Of a DNA stretch of 64,000 nt, positions 31,143 to 40,774 are shown in pieces. Location of the stretch: contig NZ_CP113929.1 in the NCBI RefSeq assembly GCF_029392075.1, forward strand, positions 1,364,001 to 1,428,000. Direction: 5' to 3'. Position 1 is the stretch's first letter. Every line of letters begins with the position of its first letter. This DNA is from Bifidobacterium sp. ESL0704. GTDB taxonomy: Bacteria > Actinomycetota > Actinomycetes > Actinomycetales > Bifidobacteriaceae. Made by a program: the position numbers and the translations under genes. A model generated the notes under the pieces. It searched no databases. It was not told the origin of the DNA and saw only the letters and a program-made list of their open reading frames with translations.

Positions 31143-31799
31143 TCAGATTGCGCCGTCGGCTTTCATCTGCCGGCGTACTTCAAAGATGCGCTGGAAAACC
31201 GTGATGGTTCCCAGAACCGCGAGGATGAGGATAAACGCCAAAAGCCACAAAGGGCTACCGAAGATGCCGGTCAGCAGCATGCCGATCAGAATGATCACCA
31301 AACGGTCGCTTCTGGTGGCAATGCCGTTCTTGGCCTCATAACCGACCGACTCGGCGCGAGCACGGGCATACGAGGTCACGAACGAGGTCATGATCGCATA
31401 CAATGCCGCACCGACTCCGAGGTAACTGACGATATCGGGTGCACTCGTTGTCGCCGGATTGTACCACCAGTCACGATGCAGGCAGAAGAAGATGATGACC
31501 GCGACCAAAACCGCCCAATCGGCAATGCGGTCGAGCGTCGAATCCAGGAAAGCTCCGAATTTGGTGCCTCCCGTGGTCAACGCCGCCACCGATCCGTCCA
31601 ATGAATCGAACGCCGCAAGAATGGCCAGCAGTATGGAACCTGGGATGAGCCAGCCGGTGATTCCCGTGGCAATGGCCACGAGAATCGTACCGACTGCCCC
31701 GATAACGGTCACTGCGTTTGCCGTCAGACCCACCGCCACCAACAGCTTTGCTATCGGGGCGATGAGGCGTTTGAACGGTGGTCGTAGTTTCTCAAGCAT
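31143..31799 (-). CDS. pgsA: CDP-alcohol phosphatidyltransferase, phosphatidylinositol-phosphate synthase type
   Basis: A 218-residue membrane enzyme. The CDP-alcohol motif is seen as DSLDGSVAAL, then GTKFGAFLDSTLDR, giving the D-x2-DG-x2-A...G-x3-D-x3-D pattern that binds metal and CDP. Five or six membrane helices surround it. The position next to patA and pimA argues for the inositol-phosphate synthase of actinobacteria, which makes phosphatidylinositol phosphate from CDP-diacylglycerol, rather than the glycerophosphate enzyme that shares the name PgsA. It is 29 bases downstream of thrS. Confidence 0.9.
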   Translation of the reverse strand: MLEKLRPPFKRLIAPIAKLLVAVGLTANAVTVIGAVGTILVAIATGITGWLIPGSILLAILAAFDSLDGSVAALTTGGTKFGAFLDSTLDRIADWAVLVAVIIFFCLHRDWWYNPATTSAPDIVSYLGVGAALYAIMTSFVTSYARARAESVGYEAKNGIATRSDRLVIILIGMLLTGIFGSPLWLLAFILILAVLGTITVFQRIFEVRRQMKADGAI

Positions 31800-31828
31800 G
31801 CTTCAGCTTTTCCTTGGGGCAGGTTTTC

Positions 31829-33862
31829 TTACTTCGTCGCTTCTGCGAAATCATCGGCGTTGTTGACCTGGGCACGGGACTTGATGACCTTCAGGATATC
31901 GGCCTTGGCCGTCTCGACAGGAACACCGTTGAGCTGGCTGCCGTCGCGGAAGCGGAAGCTCACCGCGTTCTTGTTGACGTCATCCTCGCCGACGATCAGA
32001 GTGAAGGGAACCTTCGACTTCGAGGCATTGCGGATCTTCTTGCCGAAGCGGTCGTCGGAAGTGTCCATCTCGCAGCGCACGGTCTCCTGCGTCAGGGAAT
32101 CGATGAACTTGCGCAGATGAGGCGCGAACTCGTCGGCCACAGGAATGCCCGTGACCTGGACCGGGGCCAGCCAGACCGGGAAGGCGCCGGCATAATGCTC
32201 GAGCAGGATGGCGAAGAAACGCTCGATGGAACCGAACAGGGCGCGGTGAATCATCACCGGGCGCTGGTGGGTGCCGTCCTTCGCGATGTACTCGAGCTTG
32301 AAGCGCTCGGGCAGGTTGAAGTCGAGCTGGATGGTCGAGACCTGCCAGGTGCGGCCAATGGCGTCACGGGCCTGCACGGAGATCTTCGGGCCGTAGAAAG
32401 CGGCCCCGCCCGGATCGGCGACGAGCTCGAGCTTGGATTCCTCGGCGACCTCACGCAACGTCTCGGTAGCCTCGGTCCAGATCTCGTCGCTTCCGACGAA
32501 CTTCTTCTCGTCCTTGGTGGAAAGCTCAAGGTAGAAGTCGTTCAGGCCGAAGTCCTTCAGGACCTTCAAGACGAAGTTGAGGATGGACTTCAACTCGTCC
32601 TTCATCTGCTCACGGGTGCAGTAGATATGGGAATCGTCCTGCGTCAAGCCGCGCACGCGGGTCAGCCCGTGGACCTCGCCGCTCTTCTCGTAGCGGTAGA
32701 CGGTGCCGAACTCGAAGAGGCGCAGCGGCAGCTCCTTGTAAGAGCGCTGGCGGGACTTGAAGATGAGGTTGTGCATCGGGCAGTTCATGGGCTTTAGGTA
32801 GTAGTCGAAGCCCTGCTTGGTGATGTTGCCGTTCTCGTCGCTCTCCTCGTCGAGGTGCATCGGCGGGAACATGCCGTCCTTGTACCACTGCAGGTGGCCG
32901 CTGGTCTCGTAGAGGCCGCCCTTGGTGATGTGCGGGGTCTGCACGAAGCTGTAGCCGGCCTTGCGGTGCATCTCACGGGAGTAATCCTCCATGGCGTTGA
33001 TGATCGCGCCGCCCTTCGGGTGGAAGACGGCCAGGCCGGGTCCGATCTCCTCCGGGAAGGAGAAGAGGTCCATTTCGGCTCCGAGCTTGCGGTGGTCGCG
33101 CTTGGCGGCCTCCTCCATGCGGGTCTGATAGGCCTTGAGATCTTCCTTGGAAGCCCAGGCCGTGCCATAGATACGCTGCATCGACGGATTGTGCTCGTCG
33201 CCGAGCCAGTAGGCGGCGGCGGTACGTTCCAGCTTGAATGCCTTGATATAGCGGGTATTGGGCAGGTGCGGCCCTTGGCAGAGGTCTTTCCAGACGATAT
33301 TGCCGTCACGGTCAAGATTGTCATACATCGTGATTTCGCCCTGATTCGGCACCTCGGTGCCGACGGTTTCGTCGATGTCTTCCTTCTTCTTGCCGATGAG
33401 CTCGAGCTTGTATGGCTGGGCGGCTTCCTCGGCCTTTGCCTCGTCCTCGCTGACCACACGGCGGCGGAACGACTGCGAGGACTTGATGATGCGCTTCATG
33501 CGCTTGTCGATTTCCTTCAAGTCATCAGGGGTGAAGGGCTTGTCGACGTCGAAATCATAGTAGAAGCCGTTTTCGATGGCCGGGCCGATGCCGAGCTTGG
33601 CATCCGGTCGAATCTCCTGAACGGCCTGCGCCATGACATGGGTGGCGGAGTGGCGCATGATCGCCAGGCCGTCCTCGCTGTCCAAAGCGATGGGTTCGAC
33701 GGTGTCGCCGTCATGAAGCGGGGTGTAAAGGTCACGAGGCTTGCCGTTGAGACGTACAGCGATGATGTTCTTGTCATCGGCAAAGAGATCGGTGCCGGTC
33801 TGTGTGGCTTCCACCTCCTTTGCGCTTCCGTTGAGTGTGATGGAGATGGTTTGTTCAGCCAT
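31829..33862 (-). CDS. thrS: Threonyl-tRNA synthetase
   Basis: A 677-residue class II synthetase. It has the N-terminal TGS domain (1-65), the editing domain with HSATH at 71-75 (HxxxH), and a catalytic core with [10 protein letters not shown] (zinc cysteine), [17 protein letters not shown] (motif 2) and [11 protein letters not shown] (motif 3), followed by the anticodon domain. It charges tRNA-Thr and clears mis-made Ser-tRNA-Thr. The ATG has AAAGGA upstream. The 379-base leader carries a long palindrome (33996-34164); I find no T-box sequence. pgsA follows closely and may share its transcript. Confidence 0.96.
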   Translation of the reverse strand: MAEQTISITLNGSAKEVEATQTGTDLFADDKNIIAVRLNGKPRDLYTPLHDGDTVEPIALDSEDGLAIMRHSATHVMAQAVQEIRPDAKLGIGPAIENGFYYDFDVDKPFTPDDLKEIDKRMKRIIKSSQSFRRRVVSEDEAKAEEAAQPYKLELIGKKKEDIDETVGTEVPNQGEITMYDNLDRDGNIVWKDLCQGPHLPNTRYIKAFKLERTAAAYWLGDEHNPSMQRIYGTAWASKEDLKAYQTRMEEAAKRDHRKLGAEMDLFSFPEEIGPGLAVFHPKGGAIINAMEDYSREMHRKAGYSFVQTPHITKGGLYETSGHLQWYKDGMFPPMHLDEESDENGNITKQGFDYYLKPMNCPMHNLIFKSRQRSYKELPLRLFEFGTVYRYEKSGEVHGLTRVRGLTQDDSHIYCTREQMKDELKSILNFVLKVLKDFGLNDFYLELSTKDEKKFVGSDEIWTEATETLREVAEESKLELVADPGGAAFYGPKISVQARDAIGRTWQVSTIQLDFNLPERFKLEYIAKDGTHQRPVMIHRALFGSIERFFAILLEHYAGAFPVWLAPVQVTGIPVADEFAPHLRKFIDSLTQETVRCEMDTSDDRFGKKIRNASKSKVPFTLIVGEDDVNKNAVSFRFRDGSQLNGVPVETAKADILKVIKSRAQVNNADDFAEATK

Positions 33863-33995
33863 GATAGGTGTCCTTTGCTTTCAGGGTCCGCGTTACTAGG
33901 GGCAGACCTGGACGGTAATTCAACAGTGACAACAATATGAGAGCAGGCCGACATGGCTGCGAAAGCGATGTATCCCACAAGGCCACTTACTGTGC

Positions 33996-34164
33996 GGGGT
34001 TTGGGGATATGCCTTGTTCGGGACGCTTTTGGCTGAGCCGTTAAGAACGAAGCCCTGTGGGCGCCGTTTAGGCGAAGTGAGCGCGATGCATCGAGCGCGA
34101 AGGCAAAATCTTTGATTTTGCTCGGCCGTGTCTTACGCCCGAGCAAGGCATATCCGCCAACCCC
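33996..34164. repeat. Long imperfect palindrome upstream of thrS (palindrome family, copy 1)
   Basis: Arms at 33996-34022 and 34138-34164 pair over about 27 bases with a few mismatches; both hold GGATATGCCTTG and a TCGGG end. The 115-base interior contains further self-complementary words (CAAAATC and GATTTTG; GCGCGATGCATCGAGCGC). It shares its core with the palindrome at 45516. It lies in the 379-base gap between thrS and tRNA-Gly and could be an RNA leader, a mobile repeat or a terminator-like element. Confidence 0.7.
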
Positions 34165-34241
34165 AATCAAGAATGGTAAAGAATTAATTACTTCAAGAAA
34201 TAAGCGTAGGATTCATTGACACTGAGAAAGAAGGGAATGAG

Positions 34242-34314
34242 AGCGGACAACGGGACTCGGACCCGCGGTCTCGACCTTGGCAAGGTCGCGCTTTACCAAC
34301 TAAGCTATGTCCGC
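34242..34314 (-). tRNA. tRNA-Gly (GCC), copy 1
   Basis: On the minus strand the acceptor is GCGGACA/TGTCCGC, the anticodon stem CGACC/GGTCG and the loop TTGCCAA, giving anticodon GCC. It is 73 nucleotides and has no encoded CCA. It differs by one base from the copy at 36199, in the variable/T-stem border region. Confidence 0.95.
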
Positions 34315-34437
34315 AAAAGACAACATAGTGAGAATACCGATAAGTAGCGATCTGTGCAAGTCCTCGGCGCGTTGAACGTTTCGTATTCTCGGCATAAGCG
34401 CGAACGATACGCGCGAAATCGTTGGAATACGGGCATT

Positions 34438-34593
34438 TCAAGCTCCCTCAATGCTGCCGTCGGCTATTAACAGCGAACGAAGGAAATACCTTCCCGTTTG
34501 ACGTGAGGCCACCAACATGGTGTCGTTGCCCATTTCGAGCCAACCGTCATCGGTATCCTGGCGGAATCCGGAACTGGCTACGATGACGCCCAT
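34438..34593 (-). CDS. Small hypothetical protein (51 residues)
   Basis: A short open frame beginning MGVIVASSGFRQDTDDG and ending RSLLIADGSIEGA. The ATG at 34593 has a good AAAGGA ribosome site six bases upstream, which is why I list it; the frame extends further upstream without such a site. I recognise no family. It lies between the CDF transporter and tRNA-Gly on the same strand. It may be a real small protein of mixed charge, or chance. Confidence 0.35.
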   Translation of the reverse strand: MGVIVASSGFRQDTDDGWLEMGNDTMLVASRQTGRYFLRSLLIADGSIEGA

Positions 34594-34714
34594 GTCATGT
34601 CCTTTCTCATTCCTGATGTCACCAGGACGGAAAGCAGGCGAACACCCTGTTGTCTTCGACGAAGGAACACAAGCATTCAGCAAAGTCACCATGCCTGTTT
34701 ATTCCTCAACAGTT

Positions 34715-35659
34715 TTATTCTTCTGGCCTTCTATACAGATCAGGTTCCACGTAGATTTCGAAACGATAGAAAGGCAATGCTTGACGCACTGCGGATTCGA
34801 TCTTGTTGACGGTTTCGACATCGTAGTCACGGTCGAGTTTGGACGTCTGCACCTTAAGACATAGCAGGATATCGTCTTCGGCCATATGCATGGCCTGCAA
34901 GTTGATCAGCCGGTCTACCCCGCTCGTCTGCTCCACGGCGTCTCGAATGCGTGAGACCATCACAGGCTCCACCGCTTCTCCGATGAGCAACGAACCCGAT
35001 TTGAACCCGAGCGCCACGGCTCCGACGATAAGGATGATGCCGACGCACATGCCGCCTACAGCATCCCAGATCTCGTCACCGGTAACCAACGCGAGGGCGA
35101 TGCCCAAGCCGGCGAATACCAATCCCACGAGAGCCAGCGTGTCTTCCATCATCACCGAAGCGAGCTCGGCGCTTTTGGTCTTTCGCCAGAACGCGAACAG
35201 ATTGATGTCGCCGATCTTCAGCGTCTCCATGCGCTCTCGGGCTTCACGAATCGAGGTATGCAGGCCATAGCCTTCCAAGCACGCCGAAATGACGATAACC
35301 GCCAAAGAGGCCAGCAACTCGATTGATTCGACGTCTCTCGGCATCGAACCGTTGGCAAGCCCGACAAGCTTTCCGAAGCTCTGTGACGACGAGAACCATC
35401 CGCCCACGAAGAACAGCAGGGTCGCCACGAGAAACGAGGCAAGGTATTTGGCCCGGTAAAGACCGAAAGGATGGTCCCGGTTCGACTTCGCAGCAGCCCT
35501 GCCGCCCACCATAAGCACCAGTTCATTGGCGCAATCGGCCACGGAATGCACCGCCTCGCTCAGCATGGCCGACGAGCCGGTGAACGCGGCCGCAAGCCCT
35601 TTGGCGACCGCCACTCCGACATTCGCCAACAACGCGGTCTTTACGGAATCACTTGCCAT
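34715..35659 (-). CDS. Cation diffusion facilitator (zinc-type metal exporter)
   Basis: A 314-residue CDF transporter. Membrane segments are at the N-terminus (ALLANVGVAVAKGLAAAFTG) and further on; the first metal-binding helix shows EAVHSVADCANE (HxxxD), and the fifth carries the matching acidic residues near MMEDTLALVG. HPFGLYRAKYLASF is the usual start of helix 3. The cytoplasmic C-terminal domain ends in YRFEIYVEPDLY. Such proteins export Zn(II), Fe(II) or Mn(II) in exchange for protons. I start at ATG 35659, five bases after GGGAG, not at the TTG four codons earlier. No metal regulator is next to it. Confidence 0.88.
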   Translation of the reverse strand: MASDSVKTALLANVGVAVAKGLAAAFTGSSAMLSEAVHSVADCANELVLMVGGRAAAKSNRDHPFGLYRAKYLASFLVATLLFFVGGWFSSSQSFGKLVGLANGSMPRDVESIELLASLAVIVISACLEGYGLHTSIREARERMETLKIGDINLFAFWRKTKSAELASVMMEDTLALVGLVFAGLGIALALVTGDEIWDAVGGMCVGIILIVGAVALGFKSGSLLIGEAVEPVMVSRIRDAVEQTSGVDRLINLQAMHMAEDDILLCLKVQTSKLDRDYDVETVNKIESAVRQALPFYRFEIYVEPDLYRRPEE

Positions 35660-35864
35660 TCGATCTCCCAAAATATTTTCGCAATATATCTAATGCTCGG
35701 AAATCCAATGATAGCGGCAGGCAATGAACGATATCTGCATATCAGAGGACCTGCGATATGCCATTCCTGGCGATGCAAATAAAAAATGATGTCAGACCAC
35801 GACATCAAACAGCGACAGAATAATTGAAAGAACGAGCATAAAATGCTGACTCGTAAGAAAACTG

Positions 35865-35937
35865 TGGGTGATGCTGGAATCGAACCAGCGACCCCTTCCG
35901 TGTGAGGGAAGTGCGCTAACCGCTGCGCTAATCACCC
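35865..35937 (-). tRNA. tRNA-Val (CAC)
   Basis: Minus strand: acceptor GGGTGAT/ATCACCC, anticodon stem CTTCC/GGAAG, loop CTCACAC giving CAC. The T-arm is GCTGGTTCGATTCCAGC. It is 73 nucleotides, second last of a row of four tRNA genes in transcription order. Confidence 0.95.
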
Positions 35938-35985
35938 GATTACTTTGAATTATGAAACAAAAACCGGAGTTTCCTCCGGTCCTTG

Positions 35986-36058
35986 TGGGCGATACAAGAT
36001 TCGAACTTGTGACCCCTTCCGTGTCAGGGAAGTGCGCTAGCCTCTGCGCCAACCGCCC
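35986..36058 (-). tRNA. tRNA-Val (GAC)
   Basis: Minus strand: acceptor GGGCGGT/ATCGCCC with one G-T pair, loop CTGACAC giving anticodon GAC. The T-arm is ACAAGTTCGAATCTTGT. It is 73 nucleotides. With the CAC isoacceptor next to it, two Val codon groups are served. Confidence 0.95.
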
Positions 36059-36097
36059 AGGTTGCTTGGATTCGGAAACCAAAGGTTTCCTCTTCCG

Positions 36098-36168
36098 AGG
36101 TGGGTACGAGAGTCGAACTCGTCTATACGGCTTTGCAGGCCGCTGCCTAACCGATTGGCTAACCCACC
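36098..36168 (-). tRNA. tRNA-Cys (GCA)
   Basis: Minus strand: acceptor GGTGGGT/ACCCACC, anticodon stem GCGGC/GCCGT with loop CTGCAAA giving GCA, and discriminator T (U73, typical of tRNA-Cys). It is 71 nucleotides. Confidence 0.95.
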
Positions 36169-36198
36169 GTAAGGTCGTGTACAACTCCTCGGACCTAG

Positions 36199-36271
36199 AG
36201 CGGACAACGGGACTCGGACCCGCGCTCTCGACCTTGGCAAGGTCGCGCTTTACCAACTAAGCTATGTCCGC
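36199..36271 (-). tRNA. tRNA-Gly (GCC), copy 2
   Basis: Same structure and anticodon loop TTGCCAA as the copy at 34242, with one base difference (CGCGCTC here, CGCGGTC there on the plus strand). It is first of the tRNA row in transcription order, followed by Cys, Val-GAC and Val-CAC. Confidence 0.95.
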
Positions 36272-36498
36272 AAAGTCTCAGTGGATTTCTCCACCGAAGC
36301 ACGAGAGATAACTATATATGCTCTTGCCCGATTTTACAAATGGCTGCGTGTCGCCGCGGAATATCAATGTTCTGCAGGATAATTGGTCACCTCAATACGG
36401 TCTGTGGCAATGTCTGTTTCTACTCCCGTAGATGAAAGTCATTCACCGATGGCTTAAGCCCTCAAATTCCAAGGTTTCCACCAACTACATTAGGATTC

Positions 36499-37377
36499 AT
36501 GACAATTGATGCGAAAACAACGAAGCCTATGATGGTCTGCGCTTTCGAGGGGTGGAACGACGCCAGCCAGGCAGCCACCAACGTGATCCGGCATCTCGTG
36601 GCCACATATGAATCACGCGAAATCAGGCATATCCGCACCGACAGCTATTACGACCTGCAGTCCGCGCGTCCGATGATCTGCCACATCACCGGTCAGGCCC
36701 GTATCGTCTGGCCGCAAACGACCTTCTACGAAATCACGGTTGCACCCGAAACCCGTATCTATGCCCAGATAGCCCCCGAACCCAATTACCGCTGGATCGA
36801 TTATTGCCGTCACTCCCTGCGTATCGCCGATGAACTCGATATCAGCGAAATCGTGACTCTGGGATCGATGTTCGCCGACTGCCCGCACACCCGCCCACTG
36901 CCCATCGAAGAATCAGCGTTGCGACGCGGCGAATCAAGCATTCGCGGAGGTGCCGTCAAAGACTCGGAGAAGCACAGCAAAGGCGGTAACCCCTATGACG
37001 GGCCGGTCGGCATCCCCACGGTGCTCGACATGTTCGCCGAACAGGAAGGGTTCAGCACCAATTCGATGTGGGTCTCCGTACCCCAATACCTGGCTGGGGA
37101 CGAATGCCCGCAAGGCTCGTTGCAGTTGTTGCAGAGGCTTTCGCAGATACTCGGCGTCGAGCTCGATGCCGGAACTCTGCCGCAGCAATGCGTGACATGG
37201 AAGGCGCAGGCCGACGTCCTTGCCAATTGCAACGACGATCTGAAGTTCTATATCCACCATCTTGAATCCAAATACGACCTTGACCAGCAGCTCGACAAGT
37301 TGGGCGACGGCACGGTTTCACGCGGCGACGCGATAGCCCAGGAGGCCGAAGAATTCCTTTCGCACATCCAAGACTGA
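36499..37377 (+). CDS. PAC2-family protein
   Basis: A 292-residue protein of the PAC2 (proteasome assembly chaperone 2) family, recognised by FEGWNDASQAATNVIRHL near the start, then EIVTLGSMFADCPHTRP and the later GIPTVLDMFAEQEGFSTNSMWVSVPQYLA block. Members are widespread in actinobacteria, often annotated as ATP-grasp-associated or proteasome-assembly-like; the biochemical role in bacteria is not established. The ATG has AGGA upstream. It is convergent with uppP, with a strong hairpin between them. Confidence 0.85.
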   Translation: MTIDAKTTKPMMVCAFEGWNDASQAATNVIRHLVATYESREIRHIRTDSYYDLQSARPMICHITGQARIVWPQTTFYEITVAPETRIYAQIAPEPNYRWIDYCRHSLRIADELDISEIVTLGSMFADCPHTRPLPIEESALRRGESSIRGGAVKDSEKHSKGGNPYDGPVGIPTVLDMFAEQEGFSTNSMWVSVPQYLAGDECPQGSLQLLQRLSQILGVELDAGTLPQQCVTWKAQADVLANCNDDLKFYIHHLESKYDLDQQLDKLGDGTVSRGDAIAQEAEEFLSHIQD

Positions 37378-37441
37378 ACACCTGCGACGCCGGAAGGCGG
37401 ATAGCATATAACCGATATCGCAAACAACACAGTCCAACCAA

Positions 37442-37481
37442 GAAGGTGCCTGCCGATCACATGTTCGGCAGGCACCTTCTT
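37442..37481. terminator. Bidirectional terminator between the PAC2 gene and uppP
   Basis: Arms of 16 bases (37442-37457 and 37466-37481; AGAAGGTGCCTGCCGA on the left) pair almost perfectly around an eight-base loop and are followed by TTTCG on the plus side. It serves the two convergent genes. Confidence 0.85.
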
Positions 37482-37519
37482 TCGCATAATGTCGCTCGAT
37501 CAAAGAACGACGAATACCA

Positions 37520-38431
37520 TCAAATCATGGCGACAATCGGTGAAATCGCCGACACCGCGGCCTCGGCGGCAGGAGAGGCCTGAAGCACGCCGGCAATCAA
37601 AAGAATCGCGACCACGACGGCGATGATGATGCGGTAGACGGCGAATGCCTTGTACGAGAACGTCGAAACGAATTTCAGGAACGCGATGATCACGAAATAG
37701 CCGACCAGGAAGCTGACCACCATGGCGGCCAATGTCGCACCCCATCCCGGGAAGTTCGGCTCGCTTTTGTAATCCTCGACCGCTTTGAGAGCTTCAAGGA
37801 CGCCGGAGCCGAATACAGCGGGAATGGCCATGATAAAGCTCACACGCACGGCATCCTCGCGCGTATAGCCCATCGCACGGCCGAAGGTGATGGTGCCGCC
37901 GGAACGGGAGACGCCGGGAATCAGCGCCAGCATCTGGCCGACGCCGAAAAGCAGGGCGTCTTTCCAATTCATCTCGCGAACGGTCTTGCGTTCGGGGAAT
38001 CGCGCGTCAACGACCCACAGAAGGATGCCGAAAAGCAGAAGCACCGTGACGGTGATCCACAGATTGCGCAGCGTGGTCTCGATGGCCTTCTGGAAGAGGA
38101 GGCCGGCGATGAGGATGGGAATGGTGCCGATGATGATGTACCAGCCAAATGTGGCATCACGGTCGCCTTTGCCAAGCCGTGATTTCCAGTCTTTGCCGCG
38201 ATGGCCGAACAGGCAGGAAAACCAGTGGGCCAGAATATTGGCGATATCACGGCGGAAATAAAGGATGACCGCAAGCTCGGTGCCGAGCTGGATGATGGCG
38301 GTGAACGCGGCACCCGGGTCGGAATGAAGCATCAGCTCGCCGACAATGCGGATATGCGCGCTTGAAGACACCGGAAGGTATTCGGTGAGCGCCTGGACCA
38401 GTCCCAGAACGATGGCTTGGAAGAAATTCAT
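37520..38431 (-). CDS. uppP: Undecaprenyl-diphosphate phosphatase (BacA type)
   Basis: A 303-residue integral membrane enzyme that removes a phosphate from undecaprenyl pyrophosphate, renewing the lipid carrier of cell-wall synthesis and giving bacitracin tolerance. Motifs are ALTEYLPVSSSAHIRI (glutamate and serines of the active site) and PGVSRSGGTI with the catalytic Arg. The alternative upstream start lacks a ribosome site; ATG 38431 follows AGAGGGATT. It is followed by no gene on its strand within reach. Confidence 0.93.
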   Translation of the reverse strand: MNFFQAIVLGLVQALTEYLPVSSSAHIRIVGELMLHSDPGAAFTAIIQLGTELAVILYFRRDIANILAHWFSCLFGHRGKDWKSRLGKGDRDATFGWYIIIGTIPILIAGLLFQKAIETTLRNLWITVTVLLLFGILLWVVDARFPERKTVREMNWKDALLFGVGQMLALIPGVSRSGGTITFGRAMGYTREDAVRVSFIMAIPAVFGSGVLEALKAVEDYKSEPNFPGWGATLAAMVVSFLVGYFVIIAFLKFVSTFSYKAFAVYRIIIAVVVAILLIAGVLQASPAAEAAVSAISPIVAMI

Positions 38432-38727
38432 AATCCCTCTTTGTGCGTATCCCCGCCGGGAAACGGCCCACATTCACGTATCGATATGGTGAGTGTCTTG
38501 CGGGGGTTCGTGTCTAACGTGTTCAGATTACCCAATATCTCGGAACTTCGGGCGCCGAGGCATGGGATTGTCTCACATCGCTCACACAATCGAAACCACA
38601 GGACCGCGTGAGCGCGCGGGACGGACGTCGTGCGACGAATCACGAACCGGTGAAATCCATAAATCCATCGTGCGCAAGCTGGTAGGATTCCTGTATAGCC
38701 GCTAAAGGCGGAACAAGGGGTGGCATC

Positions 38728-39519
38728 ATGGCAACATATCGTAAGAGCAGGGCGTTTGCGCCAAAGGGATTCTTCGAGTGCGAAGGCAAAGGCCTCAAAT
38801 GGCTGGGCGAGGCCCAATCCCAGGGCGGCCCGCGTGTGGTCGACGTGTACGGTTGGGGTGACGGCTGGCTCGATATCGAACGGGTGAACTCCTGCTCCCC
38901 TACACCCAAGGCCGCGCATGACTTCGGTGCGGCGCTGGCGCATATGCACGACGCAGGCGCCGACTATTTCGGTTCGGCCCCGGCCGATTATGACGGGACA
39001 TGCTATTTCGGGCCGTTGCAGGACCCTGTGGCGATGGACACCGGCCAATGGACGAATCCCGTGGATTATCTGGGCGAAGGACGTCTGCTGCCCATGGTCA
39101 GGCTCGGCATCGAACGCGGTGAACTGAACGACAACGACCTGAAGATGACGCAGGAAGTCATCGACGCCTTGCCGGATCTGCTCGGCCCTGCCGCCGAAGA
39201 CAAGCCGGCCCGGGTGCACGGCGATCTGTGGAGCGGCAACGTGATGTGGACCGACGATTCAGGTCAGGCCGAGGCGGTCCTGATCGATCCGGCCGCGCAC
39301 GGCGGTCACCGCGAAGAGGATCTCGCGATGCTCAATCTTTTCGGTATGCCGTATCTTGACGAGATTCTCGACGGCTACGAATCGGCACATCCGCTCAAAA
39401 AAGGCTTCCCGGATCGAATCACCATCTGGCAGCTCTATCCGATTGCCGGGCACTGCGTCTTCTTCGGCGGCGGCTATGTCAGCGAATACCGTGCGATGTG
39501 CCGCTCCCTGCTGTCCTGA
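38728..39519 (+). CDS. Fructosamine kinase-family protein
   Basis: A 263-residue kinase-like protein. ARVHGDLWSGNVMW is the catalytic loop (HGD-x4-N) and LIDPAAHGGHREEDLAML the metal-binding DP region of fructosamine-3-kinases and aminoglycoside-type phosphotransferases. The N-terminal lysine and glutamate regions are short compared with animal enzymes, as is common in bacteria. It may phosphorylate glycated amino acids or ribulosamines; the substrate is unproven. AAGGGG lies before the ATG. It is convergent with dnaJ. Confidence 0.88.
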   Translation: MATYRKSRAFAPKGFFECEGKGLKWLGEAQSQGGPRVVDVYGWGDGWLDIERVNSCSPTPKAAHDFGAALAHMHDAGADYFGSAPADYDGTCYFGPLQDPVAMDTGQWTNPVDYLGEGRLLPMVRLGIERGELNDNDLKMTQEVIDALPDLLGPAAEDKPARVHGDLWSGNVMWTDDSGQAEAVLIDPAAHGGHREEDLAMLNLFGMPYLDEILDGYESAHPLKKGFPDRITIWQLYPIAGHCVFFGGGYVSEYRAMCRSLLS

Positions 39520-39546
39520 ACGGCACAGGGAAACCGCACACAACCG

Positions 39547-40692
39547 TTAGTGAAGGGCGTCTTTGATCTTGTCGAAGAAGCCTTTCCTGTTGGTGGCAGG
39601 CCTTGCGCTTTGGCTCACCTTGCCGGCATGCGCGTCGTGGCTGTGTGCGAATTGCTCGATCAGATCACGTTCGCCGTCACTGAGCTTGGTGGGAATGTGC
39701 ACGCTGACATGTGCAATGAGATCGCCGCGCTCTTCGGGCTTGCGGATCTTCGCCACACCGATTCCCTTGATGGAAACGGTCTCTTCAGGCTGGCAACCCT
39801 CGGGGATGCTGATGGTCTGTTTGCCGTCGAACGTATCGATATCGAGGTCATGGCCAAGTACGGCCCAACTCATCGGGATCTGGATCCAGCAGTGCAGATC
39901 GTCGCCTTCGCGGGTGAACTGCTTGTCCGGCTTGATGCGGATATCGATGTAAAGGTCCCCTGCGCCGCCGCCGCCTTCACCGACCTCACCCTGATTGGCA
40001 AGGCGAAGGCGGGTATTGTCTTCGATGCCGGCGGGAACGGTGACGCCGACCTCGCGAGAGGTGCGGATTCGGCCATGTCCGAGGCATGTCGGGCACGGAT
40101 GCTCGATGATGGTGCCATGCCCTTCGCAACGCTCGCATTGCACCGTCGTCATCATCTGTCCAAGCATCGTTCGTCTGACCTGCTGACGCACGCCCTGACC
40201 GCGGCAATCCGGGCAGGTGATCGGCTTTTCGCCATTGGCCGTTCCTTGCCCGCCGCATTTCGGGCACAGCCCGAACGTATTGATCTTCACATGCGCGGTG
40301 CCGCCGAATACCGCTGTCTTGAGGTCGATGGAGATGCTTGAAAGCGCATCGCGTCCGGGCTGGGTGCGGGGAATCGGGCCCTGCCCGCCACCGCCGAAGG
40401 CATTGCCGAAGAACTGCCCGAAAATGTCGCCCATGTCGCCGAAACCTGCGGAGGAGAAGCCGGCGCCCGCATTCGGGTCGTTGGGATCGATGCCGGAATC
40501 ATACATGCGCCGCTTGTCGGGGTCCCTGAGCACTTCGTAGGCGTTGTTGACTTCCTTGAATTTTTCCTCGAACTGAGGGCCTGCGATGTCGGGATGGTAT
40601 TTGCGGCTCATCTTGCGGTAGGCCTTCTTGATCTCCTCGTCGCTTGCGCCACGGGAAACGCCCAACACTTCGTAATAATCTGTTTCTGCCAC
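39547..40692 (-). CDS. dnaJ: Chaperone DnaJ
   Basis: A 381-residue type I DnaJ. It has the J domain (1-70) with HPD at 33-35, a Gly/Phe-rich linker (about 75-105), four zinc motifs ([24 protein letters not shown] and CPTCLGHG) and the C-terminal substrate domains. It stimulates the DnaK ATPase and holds unfolded proteins. Start codon GTG, after GAGGAA. It follows hrcA in the same direction, the classical hrcA-dnaJ heat-shock pair, so CIRCE/HrcA control is likely. Confidence 0.96.
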   Translation of the reverse strand: MAETDYYEVLGVSRGASDEEIKKAYRKMSRKYHPDIAGPQFEEKFKEVNNAYEVLRDPDKRRMYDSGIDPNDPNAGAGFSSAGFGDMGDIFGQFFGNAFGGGGQGPIPRTQPGRDALSSISIDLKTAVFGGTAHVKINTFGLCPKCGGQGTANGEKPITCPDCRGQGVRQQVRRTMLGQMMTTVQCERCEGHGTIIEHPCPTCLGHGRIRTSREVGVTVPAGIEDNTRLRLANQGEVGEGGGGAGDLYIDIRIKPDKQFTREGDDLHCWIQIPMSWAVLGHDLDIDTFDGKQTISIPEGCQPEETVSIKGIGVAKIRKPEERGDLIAHVSVHIPTKLSDGERDLIEQFAHSHDAHAGKVSQSARPATNRKGFFDKIKDALH

Positions 40693-40774
40693 TGAAATTC
40701 CTCGAATGTATTGCTATAACCGATTGATATTTATGCTACGTTCTGCCAGTCATTGTTTCATAAGCCTTGGAAGA

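Noticed and set aside
31778..33940. Two long open frames antisense to thrS
   Set aside because: Products of GC-rich third positions in thrS; composition is unlike a real protein.
33863..34200. T-box riboswitch in the thrS leader
   Set aside because: No specifier loop or T-box consensus found; the region is taken up by the palindrome.
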